Source of the DNA: Reticulascus tulasneorum | Taxonomy: Eukaryota; Ascomycota; Sordariomycetes; Glomerellales; Reticulascaceae | Direction: 5' to 3' | Length of the DNA stretch: 64,000 nucleotides | NCBI GenBank assembly: GCA_001557505.1 | Contig: LSAX01000007.1 | Span: 1,984,001 to 2,048,000, forward strand | In this document: piece after piece, positions 33,101 to 45,091 of the stretch | Layout: the number at the start of each line of letters is the position of its first letter | Numbering within the stretch: the stretch's first letter is position 1 | Translations under genes and position numbers: made by a program | Notes under the pieces: model-generated | Told to the model about the DNA's origin: nothing | Databases searched by the model: none | Seen by the model: the letters and a program-made list of their open reading frames with translations, nothing else

Positions 33101-34266
33101 TTTGCAAGTGTGCGAACGATATCCAGAGCGGTCTTCTCTCCGACGGAAAGTTCACGATGCCCTTGAATCATCTACCAGCACCTCTCATCCTGGCATTTGA
33201 AAGGTTCGTGCTGCTTCTTTGCAGCGCCAACTATCTGGTGCTGTATATCGACAAAGTGTTCACCCCTTCGCCCTTTTCCAGGCTCACCAGTCTATCGGTG
33301 GGATCTTTGATGCAGAGTACTGACATCGTCGAATATCTGGCCCGAGACGCTGAACGGTACCTGCACAAAGCGCAGGCAGACATTGTATACGCTCTGAGTA
33401 CTGGCAAGACTTTGAATGATGGGAACTTCTTCAACGAGGTCGGGCTGACATATGTGGTGGGGCAAATCATCTCTAACCTGCTCAGCAACCCCGTGTCGAT
33501 GGGCATGAGCACAGTCCAGCTCTATCGGCGGTATCTGGAGAAGATGGTGCGTACACTAAGTAGAGAGAATTGCATTAGATGAGACTGACCCACACGCCCA
33601 CAGACGACCGAAGCCCGGCGTCGGCCTCACAAGCGCCAACTTCACCAGATCAGGACGCTGGCGGACGAGTTGGAGAAGCAGAAAGGCGTCAACAAATGGC
33701 AACTGAATGCCGTGTCGAGCTACGTGGCCGTCTCGAACCCGTCGACATACCGCAAGCCTCCTCATTCCATGACACAGCAGTTTCGGCTTGAGAGGGGTCT
33801 TCTCCAGTCCCAGTCCCGAGCATTGGAAGACCATCGGAGGCGGTTCAACGAGATGCTTCACGAGTGCGAGACCTTGGGCCAGTACATCTTGCACGCGACG
33901 GAGATTGAGAAAGATGACCAGAGCAAGGCCATCCTGGCTTTCACGATTGTGACGATCATATTCCTGCCTCTCAGCTTCGTGACATCGTACCTGGGGATGA
34001 ACACGACTTTCTCCGATGGTACGTGGGATGCTACGCAGGCGCTATTCTGGAAGATCTCGCTGCCGTTGACGTTTGCGCTGGGGCTATTTTGTCTCTTGCT
34101 CGCTTTCTGGGAGAAGGCGACGAGCTGGGTCAAGGAGACGGTGGCGAGTATGGCGTTGCAACGGGAGGACGAAAAGCATGTGAAAGTTGAAGACGAGAGA
34201 CTATCGGTCAAGGCCAAAGTTGGGCGGCGGGTTACCTTTGCAAACCCGACTGAGGAGCCGGTCTGA
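30124..34266 (+). CDS. Ubiquitin-like-domain (ULD) plus CorA-like Mg2+ transporter protein
   Basis: Seven exons: 30124-31175, 31234-31267, 31321-31702, 31759-31922, 31979-32656, 32707-33546 and 33604-34266; 1,270 residues. The second donor (GTGCCT at 31268) is the least certain; GTAGGA at 31289 gives the same phase but an intron of only 32 nt. An acidic N-terminus leads into a ubiquitin-like domain at about 45-125 (DRLNFEDCLGRKHSFPW, LVLGGHYDVCLPDGFPI, DYLIKPGMQVEMHLHD). A disordered Ser/Thr/Arg linker follows, then CorA-like soluble segments (ERDADQIFMKYDGKREKKVL, WVNHVWIMMMGSAFITYGTV). The C-terminus has the CorA pore unit: TM1 at about 1159-1180, the YLGMNT motif with intact GMN, and TM2 at about 1197-1219. 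Fungal proteins of this type are usually of unknown role, some linked to immunity-like repertoires. Mg2+ transport is suggested by GMN but unproven. Confidence 0.85.
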
Positions 34267-35374
34267 TTAATATCTAATGCATAACATAAATTCTGGGCCT
34301 TTTCAATCCGAATTGTGACGGCCAGCCTTTGGACTTTGACTTCGTCACAGAGGGGTGCCACCCAGCCTGTTTTTTGCCTTTATCGACTTACGAGGTCGCA
34401 ACTCTGGGATGCAATAGTGGATTCCGATCCGAAGGAGGGAGCCAGGGAAAAGGTCCCCCCAAAAGCAAGTGGGTCACAGTTGTCATCTGGATATTCAAGT
34501 GCGTGCCTAGCTACTCACGGGAATACTACGTAATATTATTATAATGAATAGATCCTTGAATATCATGATGTTCAAGTAGCTTTTCATGGGGAATATCGGG
34601 GTGAATATAGTAGTGAGTATGATTGGAATATGTGATAGCTTCTCACACAACTTTTATTTCACATACTTGCCTGCAACTGGCAACAATGTAATCTGGAGCT
34701 CCCACCATCTCGTCCCACCAGTTAAGCGGCCCTGTATTTTACAACCCACTTGCCCAAGTCAGCAGGGAGCTGCTGCCAGGGACCTGGATTCTGCCCCTCA
34801 CCCTCCTCAGCTCACAAATAGATCCATGGATGGCGGGGGGGGGGCGTCGTGGTATTCCGGCCGAAGCGCCATAAACACGATGGAGATGGGACAAAGACAT
34901 CATCGTGTCCCACAATGGGGACACAAAGCGGGTTTGGAATTGCCCCGTAATGTGGATAGAATCCCACAAGAGACTTGTATTCCAACTCTCTCACACTGAC
35001 GCTGAACCCATTCTCACCGCATCAAATGGGGCAGTGTTGCGTGGCCCTGCCTTCACATACATGAACAAAGCGGGCCGAGACAACGAAATAGTGTTCAGTG
35101 GGTGATTTCTTGATGTTTAAAATCCAGTGGAGCGGGGGATATCTCCGAGACGTTCCGATAGAACCTTTGGGCCCTTCCAGGTTAACGTAATCTGTATCGC
35201 TCATCCATCCTTGGATGCACTCATCATCAGCTCGCAGCACACCGACTTCCCCATGCGAAGTGCAGTGCAGTGCCTGCTACCTTAGTTAGGGAGCCCGTCG
35301 CTGGCTAATGATCCGATAGGGATCCCACTACTGCCGCCAAGGGACGCATTCCACGAAGCTTCCGGGCCGGCCTA

Positions 35375-35402
35375 GAGACAGAGAGAGAGAGAGCGAGAGA
35401 GA
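35375..35402. repeat. GA microsatellite
   Basis: An imperfect (GA)n tract interrupted by ACA and GC, within an intergenic region; simple repeat with no coding role. Confidence 0.9.
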
Positions 35403-35549
35403 CTGGGAGGAGAGTCTACGGAAACCTGGAAGACGCCGCCCTAGCACGCGAACAAGTAGCCAACCATGTCCAATGACCCCGCGCTGACGGGCCCATGATG
35501 GCCCTTGATGGGGAGGGGGCTTTCTATCACCACCCATCAATCACCCACT

Positions 35550-35599
35550 ACTCCCATCTCTCCCCATCGCTCCCATCACTCCCATCACTCCCATCACGC
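35550..35599. repeat. CTCCCATCA-type minisatellite
   Basis: About five imperfect copies of a 9-10 bp unit (CTCCCATCT, TCCCCATCG, CTCCCATCA repeated). It lies in the noncoding region upstream of 36326. Confidence 0.85.
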
Positions 35600-36325
35600 A
35601 CCTTTGCTGCTCTCCCGTGGCCGCACCCCCCCTCCCCCCGCGCCTGTCGCCTGTTCGGCTGGATTTGTCCATGGCTAAAATGACAAATGCCCGATAGCCC
35701 AGCCAACGCTGGGCACTTTGCTTCGTGTCAGGCACAGCCCGCCTACACCGGGCTACACGCACATGCAATGAAATCCGTACGCAGTACAGCTACCTACCTT
35801 ACCTGCTCTAGTATAAGGCGGAGGAGCCAGCCATCCTTCTTCTTCCAGGAGAAAGATTCGGCCTTTGTTTCCCTGTCCGGTAACTACCAAAGGCTTATTG
35901 GACCTGCAACCCTCACGTGTGTCCCGCACCACCAAGAACTTCCAGACCATCCCATCCACATCCGTCCACTCACACACTCACACCCCCTTTGCGAGGGTCC
36001 CTCCCGCCGGCTCGGACTGACCTGCAGCTATCAGTGGATTGTTTATCTGCAGGCAGGTTGTCCTGCGTGACCGACTTCTTTACACCTTGTCTCTCCTTGG
36101 GTTTCCTGACCACTTTGTCTCACATTCTCATACATCTGCGCTGGGCGAGTTTTGGATTTCTTCCTCCCTTGACCCCCTCTGCCTTATGATAAAGATCCTG
36201 CCCGGCCGAGAGTCATAGCCTGTTGGAACGGATGGTCGTAGTGCTCCTGTCCAAGTCCACCTTCACCTTCGCCGAATTCGCCGAATAGTCCCCGTTTCCG
36301 CAAAAACACCTGTTTGCCAGCAACC

Positions 36326-37267
36326 ATGGCCACTATTGTCGAGAGTTCGAGATTCTCCTTCAGCCGCAGCGATGGGCTGAGCGTGGAGGATTTCGAGACG
36401 GCTTCTATTCGCTCTGCCGCCCCGTCTTACAGTGAGTTTACAAAGCCCCGTGTGCTCTCTCCCTTGGGGAAAGTTGGGTAGCCGGGTTCCGAAGCCCGAG
36501 CTTCACCGAAATGCGGTTCAACTCTCGACGTTGCAATGTTGAGCACTGTTCAGGTCGGCTAACCGGGGTTGAAACAATAGCGTCCGACGCCCCGTCATAT
36601 CATTCCACCGTCCCGACGTCCGAGATGATCCCGGCTTACTCGCCGCCCGCAAGTAACAATGTCGGGCAAAGTACTTCGCTCCTCTTCACGGCCCCTAGAG
36701 GCGCCGACATTGATCGCGACGAGAGCTCGACGCCGCAGCCCCGACAGCGCACCATCGGCCTCCCGCCCGTTCCGACGAGGGGGAACAGCGTGCCGCAGCT
36801 GAGCCAGTTCCGCATCCCGACCTGGTCGACCGTCCACATGAACCCGACACTGTCCAACGTTGCGCAGAGGCGCGTGAACAAGGATACCCGCCATGCGCAG
36901 AACCTGCGCCGCGGCATGCTCGATAGGGTCATGGAGAACGAGGAGGAGAGCCGCCAACGCGACTTCCGTCCCCTCGAGGACCCGTACCTGGTGGGCGAGG
37001 CAGCTGCTTCCCGAGCACGTGCCCAGAGGCTCGCGCGCGAAAACGGCGACGATATCCTGCTGAAGGAGGACCAACGATGGGACTTGTTTCTCAGTAAGTC
37101 ACAAACACTCCGTGGTTTCTAGTGCGCACACGCTGATAGTCATGGCGCCGGCAGTTCAGATGAGAGATGTGGATGAGCGCGAGCGCAGCTGGACCAGGGT
37201 CCGCAAAGATGCCGAGACCGGCCAGCGCAAGAAGCTGAGCCGCCGTCTCGCCGGGCGGCTACTATGA
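36326..37267 (+). CDS. Arg-rich protein of unknown function
   Basis: Three exons: 36326-36431, 36581-37093 and 37155-37267; introns of 149 and 61 nt; 243 residues. The start MATIVESSRFSFSRSDGLS follows CAACC. The N-terminus has two related peptides split by the first intron (SAAPSY and SDAPSYHSTVP). A Pro/Gln/Arg-rich middle follows (FTAPRGADIDRDESSTPQP), then a helical C-terminal part (RRGMLDRVMENEEESRQRD, LVGEAAASRARAQRLAREN, WDLFLIQMRDVDERERSWT) ending KKLSRRLAGRLL. No signal peptide, membrane segment or catalytic motif. The C-terminal helical block after the disordered half looks conserved-type, so it is probably a real single-copy fungal gene. I do not recognise a named family. Confidence 0.75.
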
Positions 37268-37970
37268 GCCTGCTCGCCGCCGGCTGCGGCGAGCTGGCAA
37301 TTTCGTTTCGTTTCCTACATATGAAAGACTCCCCAGGCCCTGGGGCTCGATAGCATTTGGTAGGGAGTCTTGCTCATTTATCGGCGTCTCTACATAGTCT
37401 GGCCGATACTTGGAAGGATGTCATAGGGTTTATTGGGCGGTATTTTGCTGGGGTTTGTTTTTTTTCGTTTTTACCCCCCAGATTTTGTGCATTCGATAGG
37501 CATCTGAAGTGTTCGGTGGCCAACTTTTTATCTTCCTCCTCCACTCCTTTCATAGGTAGGCAATATATGGACCAGGGACAATAAACTCACCATTAACGAA
37601 AGTCAAGTATGTGGATTTCAGGATTTGTGTGATGCCTGTAAGCATGGATGTGCCGAACATGGCTGTTACCTGTGACTTGCTGCCTTGGGATCAAGCTACA
37701 AGAGCCAGTATATCAATCATAAGTAGCAGGTTATGGCATGGGACTGCGGCTGAACTGATGACTTGATAAACTTCCCGAGGTCTCTACTTCCCGCAATAAA
37801 TCTACATGACCAATTTAACGCCATGCCATGCAGCTATTAAGACATCGATCTGAAGCCCGCGCACCAACACCTTACTGGTCCAATGTACAGGTTGCATCTC
37901 TCAGCGTAATATGCCTTCTTCCCTTTTCGTGAGCGATAGGCTGGTGATTGTCCTTTTACCGTTGCTTCCT
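37268..37970. other. Convergent 3' intergenic region
   Basis: 703 bp between the ends of the Arg-rich gene and vma11. No gene is seen. Polyadenylation sequence for both would lie here, including A/T-rich words near 37570-37800. Confidence 0.4.
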
Positions 37971-38766
37971 TTAACCCTTGCTCTTGGTGTTGAGGATGAG
38001 CGCAACGATGAGCCTGCGAGTGTTAGCGACGCTCCCCGTGGTCCTAGGAGAGGAACATCTTTACCCGTATAGCCCGAGGACTTCTCCAAAAATGAGGATC
38101 AGGACCATGCCGACGAAGATCCTAGACTGCTCCATGTATGCTCGCACGCCCTTGTCGCCGACGACGCCGATACAGTATCCTGCGGCTAGACCGGTAAAGC
38201 CAACAGAAAGCCCGCACGCTAGATGCATGAAACCGCTGTATCAACCTCCTGTCAGTGTATATCCTACAAGGCAGTATGAATCGGGTAGGACGAACTTGAA
38301 CAAGCTGTAGGTTGCTGTTGATGGGGGAGCGAGGTCCTCGGCGATGAGGACGGATATGACGAGGGAGTATACTGCGATGATACCGGACATGACGACGGGG
38401 ATCAGACACTATCAAACTGATGTTAGACCTTGAATTGCATGGTCGGTCGAGGAATGCTAGATACCTTCATGATCAAGTCTGGTCTGAAAGTTCCGACACC
38501 AGCGATACCGATCCCAGATTTCGCGGTCCCGTACGCGGCACCCGCACCTGTTCGGAACATCAGATCCCATCCAGCACATACACGTCTATAGACGAAGGAA
38601 GGGGGAGTAGCATACAGCCAAATATCATGGCGCTCGCGATGCCGGCCTGTGACGGGTCGCATTAGCAATTGCGCTCTATGTTTCACGAAGCTAGGGCAAG
38701 CCGTAGCAAGATGCTTACCATTCCAATGAAGGGCGCGAATTTCGGGGCTAGCTCGGAGTCGGCCAT
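37971..38766 (-). CDS. vma11: V-type ATPase proteolipid, probably subunit c' (Vma11)
   Basis: Six small exons: 38719-38766, 38616-38646, 38465-38547, 38296-38408, 38065-38235 and 37971-38013; 162 residues, the usual proteolipid length. The start is [16 protein letters not shown]. Four hydrophobic helices are visible: [60 protein letters not shown] and [20 protein letters not shown], the last with the proton-carrying Glu. [19 protein letters not shown] and [16 protein letters not shown] resemble yeast Vma11 more than Vma3, so I favour c', a fungus-specific ring subunit. It sits in the vacuolar membrane and acidifies the lumen. It is one of the most exon-dense genes here, and each intron (51-72 nt) is canonical. 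The family is certain; c' versus c is about 75% sure. Confidence 0.92.
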
Positions 38767-40503
38767 CTTGAGATAATCTGTCGTGTGTCTTCGGCAGAGA
38801 GAGGGGTAGATGGGCGTGGTGATTGAAGCTGGGAGGGATGGTGAGGTCCGCGATTGCTTGATTCCTGGACAGGAGCCAGAGTCTGGAGCTCGGTGGTGAC
38901 GAAGCCAATCAGTGATGGGTTGTGGCAGGGGCTGCCGGGCCGTGACTTTGCACGTGACTGGCGACGCTGGCAGAGATCTGGGAGCTGAGGGTTAAATTGG
39001 CCAAGTGCAGGGACTCATAGTGGGGGTATCATCCCAGCTGCACCTGTACATAGTAGGCTACATAATTATGGTACATAATTATGGGTGTGCTTGGGCAAAC
39101 GATGTGATAAGGGCCTCAATCTATAAGAAACGGGAGTTGACTGGTATATTATCGTTGGGGTTTTTGGGTTCATCTACGGTTACAAGATCTGAATCTATTT
39201 TTTTCTTCCTTTTTCCAATTCCAGTTTCACGGCCTGCCGAGGTGGTCTTTAGCCATAATTCATCTACTTGTGGCTCGACAGCCCAGCTTGGTACCTTAGT
39301 CACGACACGACTTCTAAATACCTCCTCCGTAGCCCCGATTGAGTCCGCTGGGTGAGTGGGTACTTTTGTTATACGTAGGTAGAATCGTCGCTAGACTTGT
39401 TTTTTTGGCGTTCCTAGCTGGCAAATCCGGCAGGCAGTCACATGCTTTTCGGGAGAAGAGACCTGATATCACAGAGGTCATCCAGGAACAGGAAATTATT
39501 AAAGAAGTCGGAATGGAAAAGAAGAAAAACAAGCGAGTGGCCCGGGCACATCAGCGTGGTAAGCCAGCCAAGCCCGGCCAACTTTGAAGGGTGTCCAGCC
39601 TGCAGTGCCCAATTGAATGACGGGCCCCAGAGCCAGCCAAGAGCCAGCCCAGCAGCGGGTTGGATCCATCCCAGAGGACTCCCAACGGTGGAACGGGATC
39701 TGGTTTAGCGCGCTTCAGTGGACCATCCCACTGGACGAAACAGTGCAGCGCTGGGCCGGGACATTTTTCGAGGTAAGGTAGGGTCGGATCTCGAGTTCCC
39801 AACTGGAACGCCCGCCAATTCTCCATCCATTCACCATTCACCATTCACCATTCATCATCTGCCCCCAACCTGCTTCATTGATTATCCTCCTCCGACCTCC
39901 GCGCGCCCATTTTAACACCGAACCATCTAAGCAACACCAAAATCTCTGTCTCGAAATTCGCCCATCCCACCACCACCTTCGCTTCGGAGAACGACACTTC
40001 TCGCGACTTCTCGCCCTGTCCGCTGCCTTTCTTGCTTTGGCTTTGCATTTCCTTTATTCTTCTTTTCTGCTTGACCCTCCCACTGCCCCCCCCGTATTCG
40101 GGTCAGGGCCCTTGCGAGTCTTTGGGTTCCAGAAGATAGCGCCATAACGTCACCGCGACCAGATCCCAGAAAGGAGTAGACGATCACCCACCCACCCCCA
40201 GGGAGAAACCTCAATTCCGGAACCACAAACCTCCCCTCCTAAATCGGTCGGCTCTTGACGGCGCACTCCCGTCGGCGTCGACTCTGCCATTGAAGAATCG
40301 ACAGTTTTGTCTCCAGCATAGTTTGCGGCCGTCGAGGCTTCGCATCCCTATCTACCCAGCAGTGAGTGCTACCGCGCCGCCTCTAACTTCTGTGCTACAT
40401 ATTTTTCTCCACCTTGCTGCTTCCCATCTCCCTCCTTTCCCCCCTTGGTGCCGCTGCAACGTAAAGCTGATAACGTCTTTTTCTTTACCCAGCACGAGGC
40501 ATC
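38767..40503. other. Divergent region vma11 / rom2 with long rom2 leader
   Basis: 1.7 kb between two start codons. From about 39780 the + strand is C/T-rich up to the rom2 ATG, as in a long 5' leader, and GTGAGT-like donor (40362) and TACCCAG-like acceptor (about 40490) words suggest a possible leader intron. A heptamer tandem repeat lies at 39823-39857. No separate coding gene is supported. Confidence 0.45.
39823..39857. repeat. CCATTCA heptamer tandem repeat
   Basis: About four direct copies of CCATTCA ending in CCATTCATCATC, within the leader/promoter of rom2. Confidence 0.9.
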
Positions 40504-43500
40504 ATGGCAGAGTACCCGCCGCACGATCGGCAAGGCGGCCATTCCTCCAATTATCAACGAGATGCCGCCTTCTCCAACATCTTCGGCGCTGCTCCTCCCC
40601 CAGGGCGCTCTCAAACCATGACCTCCTCCATGGCCCCTCCTCCCCAAATGGCACCGCACCAGGGAAGGACGCAGACAATGTCATCGACCATGTCAAATAT
40701 GCAACGGCAGCCCCCCCCTCGACCTCCTCCCAACGGCTACATGGAACGTGAACCGATATCTCCAAGACAACGACCGGCGGATGGTGGCATGGCCAACGGC
40801 TATCCGGGACAGCGCTCAATATCGGGTGGTTATCAAGTGCCTTCTCCTCAGGCTCAATACATGCAGCAGCAGCAGCAGCAGCAAGCTCGTCGTCCGTATG
40901 GGGGCCCGGGTGGCCCGGCTCCTCCTCGCCAGGATTCGAGGGGACCACCGCCGAATGCCTACGGCGGTCCCAGGACCCCTGCGCAGAGATTCTACCAAGG
41001 CCAGGGCGGACCCGGGCCAGCGATGAACAGTGACCAGTATCGATCACAGTCGCTCGCCTCTGCACCCAGACCGCAGTTGTATCACCCTCCCCCGAGCACG
41101 TACCAGCAAGCCCCAGCCAACGCATTCCGTCACGCACCTTATAACCCCAACCCGAACTCCGCGCGTACGACTGCACAAGGACGAGTGGTCCCTGATCGAC
41201 AGGACGAGAGGGCCATGTCCATGACTGGCTATGCTGCACAAGATCGCGACCAACATCAACAAAACTCGCACCAAACTATGAGTGGCCGCGTTATCCCAAA
41301 CAGAAGAAATCCGGTCGAGCTGCCGGCCACGAACGGGGCATCCGCGAGTTACAGCAATGGTGGCTTCACGCCTGCACCGGGGACTCAAACTAGGACGACG
41401 AGTATGGCTTCTTCGAACGGCGATAACGGCAACCGGACAATGTCAATGGCCTCCACGATTGCACCAACGATAACACCGTCGGAGTCAACAGGCACCATGA
41501 CGCTAGTTCACAGGCCTTCTATGAGCAAGTCCATCGATAGCGAGCGTCCCCCGACCGCAAAGATCCGACCTCCACTGGTATATCCCGCTTTGCTCTCTAG
41601 AGTGGCCGAATGTTTCCGACAGAAGATAATTACGGGCGATCGAACGAAGAACGAACTTACATATAAGAACTCATTCAGTGGTGCTGAGGCTGTGGATGTG
41701 CTGTCGTATATAATACGAACCACCGACAGGAACCTTGCGCTCCTCCTGGGACGTGCACTCGATGCGCAAAAGTTCTTCCACGATGTCACATACGAGCATC
41801 GGTTGCGAGACTCTACCTCCGAGATGTACCAATTCCGCGAGACTTTGATGGACGAGCCAGAAGACAAGCCAGACGTTGATGGCGTCTTTGTGCTGCTATC
41901 CGAATGCTACTCGCCCACCTGTACCAGAGACCAACTGTGCTACTCGATTGCTTGCCCCCGTCGACTCGAACAGGTGTCGAGGCTGAACCTGAAAATTCAA
42001 CCCGGACTTAGGAAGGAGGACGAGGCGGCTGCCAACGAAGATGATGCCGACCAGACGGACGAGCAGAAACTGTGGATCAACTCCGTGCCGAGAGAGGTCG
42101 CAGATAGCGTGGACGAGAGAGAGAAAAAGAGACAGGAGGTCATTTCGGAGATATGCTATACGGAAAGAGACTTTGTTAAGGACTTGGAATACCTACGAGA
42201 CTTCTGGATTTTGCCCCTACGGTCGAAGGCATCCCCGATTCCTGGAAACCGGCGGGACAAGGTTGTCAAGAACATTTTCAGCAACATTGTCGACCATCCG
42301 AGCATTCACAATGTCAGCTCTCGGTTCGCTAAGTCTTTGACGGACAGACAGCAGAAGGATCCCATCGTTCGGCATGTTGGAGACATCTTTTTGGAGTTTG
42401 TGCCGCAGTTTGAACCGTTCATTCTGTACGGTTCAAAGCAGCTCGAGGCCAAGTTTGAGTTCGAGAACGAGCGTTCGGTCAACCCATACTTTGCAAAGTT
42501 CGTGGATGAGATTGAGCGAAGGAAGGAATCCCGAAAACTGGAACTCAACGGCTACTTGACCAAACCGACGACCAGATTGGCTCGGTACCCGCTTTTGCTG
42601 GAGAATGTGCTCAAGTATACCGAAGAAGGTAGTGCTGACCGGGAGGATATTCCGAGAGTACTGGTCACGATTCGCGATCTTTTAAGTAGAGTCAATGCCG
42701 AGTCCGGAAAGGCAGAGAACCGCTTCAATCTCAGGAGGTTGCATGAGCAGCTGCGGTTCAGACCCAATGAGAGAGTTGATCTGAAGTTGACTGAAGATGG
42801 CCGAGAGCTGGTATTCAAGAGTCAGCTGAAGAAGTCGCCAACCGACCCTTCGGAGATTACGGCATTCCTCTTTGACCACGCTGTTCTTCTAGTGAGGATT
42901 AAGCAGGCAGGCAAGGGTGAGGAAATCAAGGCATATCGAAGGGTGAGTTTATGAATACGAGTGATGTGAAAATTACATCTCGGCTAACAAGTTTGCAGCC
43001 AATCCCTCTGGAACTGTTGTATATTCGGGAGATGGACGAAGTTATACCACAACAGGGATCTGTAAAGAGGTCGTCTAGTAGCTTGATACCGTCGATCCGA
43101 ACCAACACATCGGATACTAAGAAGGGCGAAGGATGGCCAATCACCTTCAAGCATTTGGGCAAGGCAGGATACGAGTTGACGCTCTATGCCACAAATCAGT
43201 CCGCGAGGAAGAAGTGGCTAGAATTCATTGACAACGCCCAGCAGCGACTGCGGGCTCGTGCTGATTTCTTCAACACGACAGTCATTTCAAGCGGCTTCTT
43301 TGTTGGTACTAACCAGGTCAACTGCGTCACACCTTATGGTAAGTACCTGGAGAAGAGTTTTTATTCTAAAATTTGCTAATTACCGGGGGTCTAGACGGCG
43401 GACGGAAGTTAATTTACGGCACCGACAACGGCATTTATGTCTCTGATCGCAAGTCGAAGGACAACTTGCCCAGACGGGTCATTGAATCCACAAGCGTCAC

Positions 43501-44409
43501 CCAACTCGATGTTCTGGAGGAGTACAATTTGCTCCTTGTGCTTTCAAATAAAGCCCTGTATTCCTACCCCATATCAGCTCTGGACCCCAATGAACCAGCA
43601 CTCTCAAAGCGGCCGAAGAAGATACAGAGCCACTGCAACTTTTTCAAGACGGGCATTTGCCTCGGGCGACATCTTGTCTGCTGCGTTAAGTCTTCTGCCC
43701 TCTCAACCACCATCAAGGTCTTTGAGCCGAACGATGCAATGTCCAAGGGCAAGAAGCAAAAGGGGTTCGGGAAGATGTTTGCGGGCCAAGATGAACTGAA
43801 GCCCTTCAAAGAGTTTTACATCCCCACCGAGTCCTCCTCCGTCCATTTCCTCAAGTCGAAGTTGTGCGTTGCCTGCGCCCGGGGCTTCGAGGTCGTTTCC
43901 CTTGAGACACTTGAGACACAATCTCTTCTTGACCAGGCGGATACGAGTCTCGACTTCGTGGCACGTAAGGAGAATGTCCGCCCGATCCATATTGAGCGAC
44001 TCAATGGAGAATTTCTGCTCAACTATTCCGAGTTTTCATTCTTTGTCAACCGCAACGGATGGAGGGCAAGACCAGAATGGAGGATCGATTGGGAGGGAAC
44101 GCCACAATCCTTCGCGCTTAGTTATCCATGGATCTTGGCGTTCGAGCAAAACTTTATTGAGCTCAGGAATATCGAGAATGGTGCTGTGCACATTGTACCG
44201 CATAAGAACATCCGGATGTTACATAGCAGTACCCATGAGGTAAGTCTACTGTCTGATATTGATTGACCGAGATCGCCGATTGCTAATAATATTGGCAGAT
44301 TCTGTTTGCCTACGAGGACGAGAGAGGGGAGGACGCAGTGGAGGCCATTGACTTTTGGAAGCATAACCGCAAATCCGAGATCATGGGCCCTTCGGCTTCT
44401 GCGAGATAG
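40504..44409 (+). CDS. rom2: Rho1 guanine nucleotide exchange factor (Rom1/Rom2 type)
   Basis: Four exons: 40504-42942, 42999-43338, 43395-44239 and 44299-44409; 1,244 residues. The N-terminal ~350 residues are disordered (Pro/Gln/Ser, with a CAG run giving seven Gln at 40864-40884). A DEP domain follows at about 360-440 (LLSRVAECFRQKIITGD, GAEAVDVLSYIIRTTDRN), then the catalytic DH domain at about 550-740 (VISEICYTERDFVKDLEYLR, KLELNGYLTKPTTRLARYPL). A PH domain spans about 765-930 (ITAFLFDHAVLLVRIKQAG, YELTLYATNQSARKKWLEF). A citron-homology domain ends the protein (RKLIYGTDNGIYVSDRKS, NFIELRNIENGAVHIVPH). This order is diagnostic of fungal Rom2, which activates Rho1 at the plasma membrane for glucan synthesis and cell-wall-integrity MAPK signalling. 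The first exon is large and the 3' introns are 56-59 nt. Confidence 0.95.
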
Positions 44410-45091
44410 TCTTCGCCTGCTATCTTGTCTCCCTAGGAGCATCTGTTTGAGTATGATCGACACTAGAGTAATGTGACTCACAATCGACGACGGGCAAATC
44501 CAGCCTGGCTTGTCAGTGTAAGGGGAGAGGGAAATAGTAGAAGGCGACGGGCCAGACTTGTCATCAATACAGGGTACTTGTTGCACTTTTGGATAGGGAT
44601 TGAATCGGTAAGAGACTGCCCAAGAGCGGGAAGAATCATCAGAATCATCAGAATTGTACGTGTGCGCGTGTTTTGAGGGCCAAGGAAAACGGGAGCATAT
44701 GTCGTCTAATCGCCTTCGTGCTCGTCTTGTCTTCTCTACATATGCTTGGAGTTGCATCATTTCTTTGAGCGGCAATGCTCTCCCGAGGAGCGAGATGCAT
44801 GGCCCGGCTGAAGATTGGGGAGTCTGAAAGCACTTGATTCTGGATTGGCGAGGCGATTTGTATGAGCTGTTGGATCTTAATAGCATTTAACAAAAGTCCT
44901 GTGGACTTATTGCTCCTGTATCTCTTGTTGGGTCACTGTCGTATGCTACACCCGAACGCCAACCTATCACTGAAACTGTGTCTACCCTCATGGAATGATA
45001 AGTCCGGAGTGCATGCCATTGCCTAGCCGCACCGGTACCCTGATTTCCCTCCAAATCCTGACCATTAAAAAGAAGAAAACATGGGAAGAGG
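44410..45091. other. Convergent 3' region rom2 / GH47
   Basis: 682 bp with no gene. A short CATCAGAAT-type triplication lies at about 44635-44655. Confidence 0.4.

Larger units (their letters stand above)
34267..36325. other. 2 kb intergenic region with simple repeats
   Basis: No supported gene. It contains a GA-rich tract (35375-35402), a CTCCCATCA minisatellite (about 35550-35599), a G-run near 34840 and a TACCT cluster near 35790 (GCTACCTACCTTACCTGC). The 3' end from about 35920 is C/T-rich and is probably the promoter/leader of the gene at 36326. Confidence 0.45.

Noticed and set aside
26684..34266. Possible secondary-metabolite cluster (DUF4336, isochorismatase, membrane protein)
   Set aside because: No backbone synthase, P450, methyltransferase or Zn2Cys6 regulator is present.
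40502..41239. 245-residue antisense frame opposite the rom2 N-terminus
   Set aside because: Mirrors the rom2 Pro/Gln-rich coding sequence; no features of its own.
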